A DNA stretch of 21,919 nt, from NCBI GenBank assembly GCA_965659675.1, contig CBFHWY010000043.1, positions 1 to 21,919 on the forward strand. Direction: 5' to 3'. The translations under genes and the position numbers were made by a program. Of this stretch, positions 21,575 through 21,919 are shown one piece after another. Positions within the stretch are counted from its first letter, which is position 1. Each line of letters begins with the position of its first letter. This stretch comes from CBFHWY01 sp965659675 (GTDB taxonomy: Bacteria; Bacteroidota; Bacteroidia; Flavobacteriales_G; Salibacteraceae). The notes under the pieces are model-generated. The model worked only from the letters and a program-made list of their open reading frames with translations. It did not search any database and was not told the DNA's origin.

Positions 21575-21919
21575 ATGGAAGATCAAAGACCGAAACCAAA
21601 AAAAGATCCTAGAAAGATCAGATTTTACTTAAAACGACTGACTTATGTATTGGTAATAGCGCTGGTAGCAACAGCAGTGGTACTGTTAGTCAGTAGATTT
21701 AATAACCAGAGTCCTGAAACCACCGTTGAGAAAGCTCAAACAGAGGTGAAACAAGAAACCAAAGAAGTGATCTCAGAATTACCCCAGGGCCTTAAAAACA
21801 TGGATATGGAATATCAACAAATAGAAGATGAATTAAAAGAAATGGAAACTGAAATTGAGCACGTCTTGAAAGACGCGAAAAGCGAAGCGAAAGTCAGGCT
21901 GGAAGAAGGCAAGGCAGAA
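21575..21919 (+). CDS. Single-pass membrane protein with a charged helical tail (partial)
   Basis: The frame opens at the ATG at 21575 and is still open at the end of the window (115 codons), so the 3' end is missing. A basic cytoplasmic start (MEDQRPKPKKDPRKIRFYLK) precedes a membrane helix at about residues 24-42 (YVLVIALVATAVVLLVS). A long Glu/Lys-rich helix follows (VEKAQTEVKQETKEVISEL and beyond), which probably forms a coiled coil. The topology suggests an inner-membrane anchor with an extracytoplasmic helical region, though no family is recognised. It starts 47 bp after the Dps gene in the same direction and may share a stress operon. Confidence 0.65.
   Translation, partial: MEDQRPKPKKDPRKIRFYLKRLTYVLVIALVATAVVLLVSRFNNQSPETTVEKAQTEVKQETKEVISELPQGLKNMDMEYQQIEDELKEMETEIEHVLKDAKSEAKVRLEEGKAE

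Noticed and set aside
1..21919. A CRISPR array
   Set aside because: No series of regularly spaced direct repeats was found on reading both strands. The repeats seen are palindromes and IS ends.

Overview
The window looks like a chromosomal segment of a marine-type Bacteroidota (Cytophagales/Flavobacteriales-like; genus not resolvable). The evidence is a C-terminal type IX secretion (T9SS) sorting domain, lipoproteins with Bacteroidota-style signal peptides, a TonB-dependent receptor, and Bacteroidota -7 promoter elements (TAnnTTTG) placed only 4-8 nt upstream of several start codons.

Region 1 (1 to about 3845) is an AT-rich accessory or island-like stretch. It holds the truncated 3' end of one IS3-family element with one terminal repeat (131 to about 447). 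Next is a complete second IS3-family (IS407-group) element at 531-1733, with imperfect terminal inverted repeats, a 4-bp GCCG target duplication and an A7G frameshift site. A predicted membrane-anchored HNH nuclease follows (1830-2813, minus). A REP-associated tyrosine transposase (RAYT, 3196-3744) lies between related palindromes, and a tRNA T-arm-like remnant (about 3808-3834) closes the region. The flanks of the two IS copies carry pieces of at least one broken host gene.

Region 2 (3883-9863, plus) is a tightly packed surface-polysaccharide operon. It has three glycosyltransferases (the second with an N-terminal TPR-like region, the third with a hydrophobic insertion), then an ABC-2 permease and its ATPase of the Wzm/Wzt-KpsM/KpsT type. 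Several genes overlap or nearly abut, and the likely product is an exported glycan (O-antigen or capsule).

Region 3 (9868-14174, minus) holds a secreted lipoprotein with a dimethylformamidase-like C-terminal domain, an ABC-F ATPase of the Uup type, and a lipoprotein with a carboxypeptidase-regulatory-like domain. Region 4 (14273-19143, plus) is a TonB-dependent receptor followed by a large secreted beta-helix/PKD protein with a T9SS tail.

Region 5 (19278 to the end, plus) begins with an NtrC-type sigma-54 activator whose receiver has lost its phosphoacceptor Asp, switch Thr and conserved Lys. Then come a small lipoprotein, a Dps-family protein, and a single-pass membrane protein with a charged helical tail that runs off the window.

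The strongest leads are the membrane-anchored HNH nuclease in the island, the pseudo-receiver sigma-54 activator with dyads around its gene, the RAYT with its palindromes beside a tRNA-like remnant, and the recurrent near-leaderless promoter arrangement.
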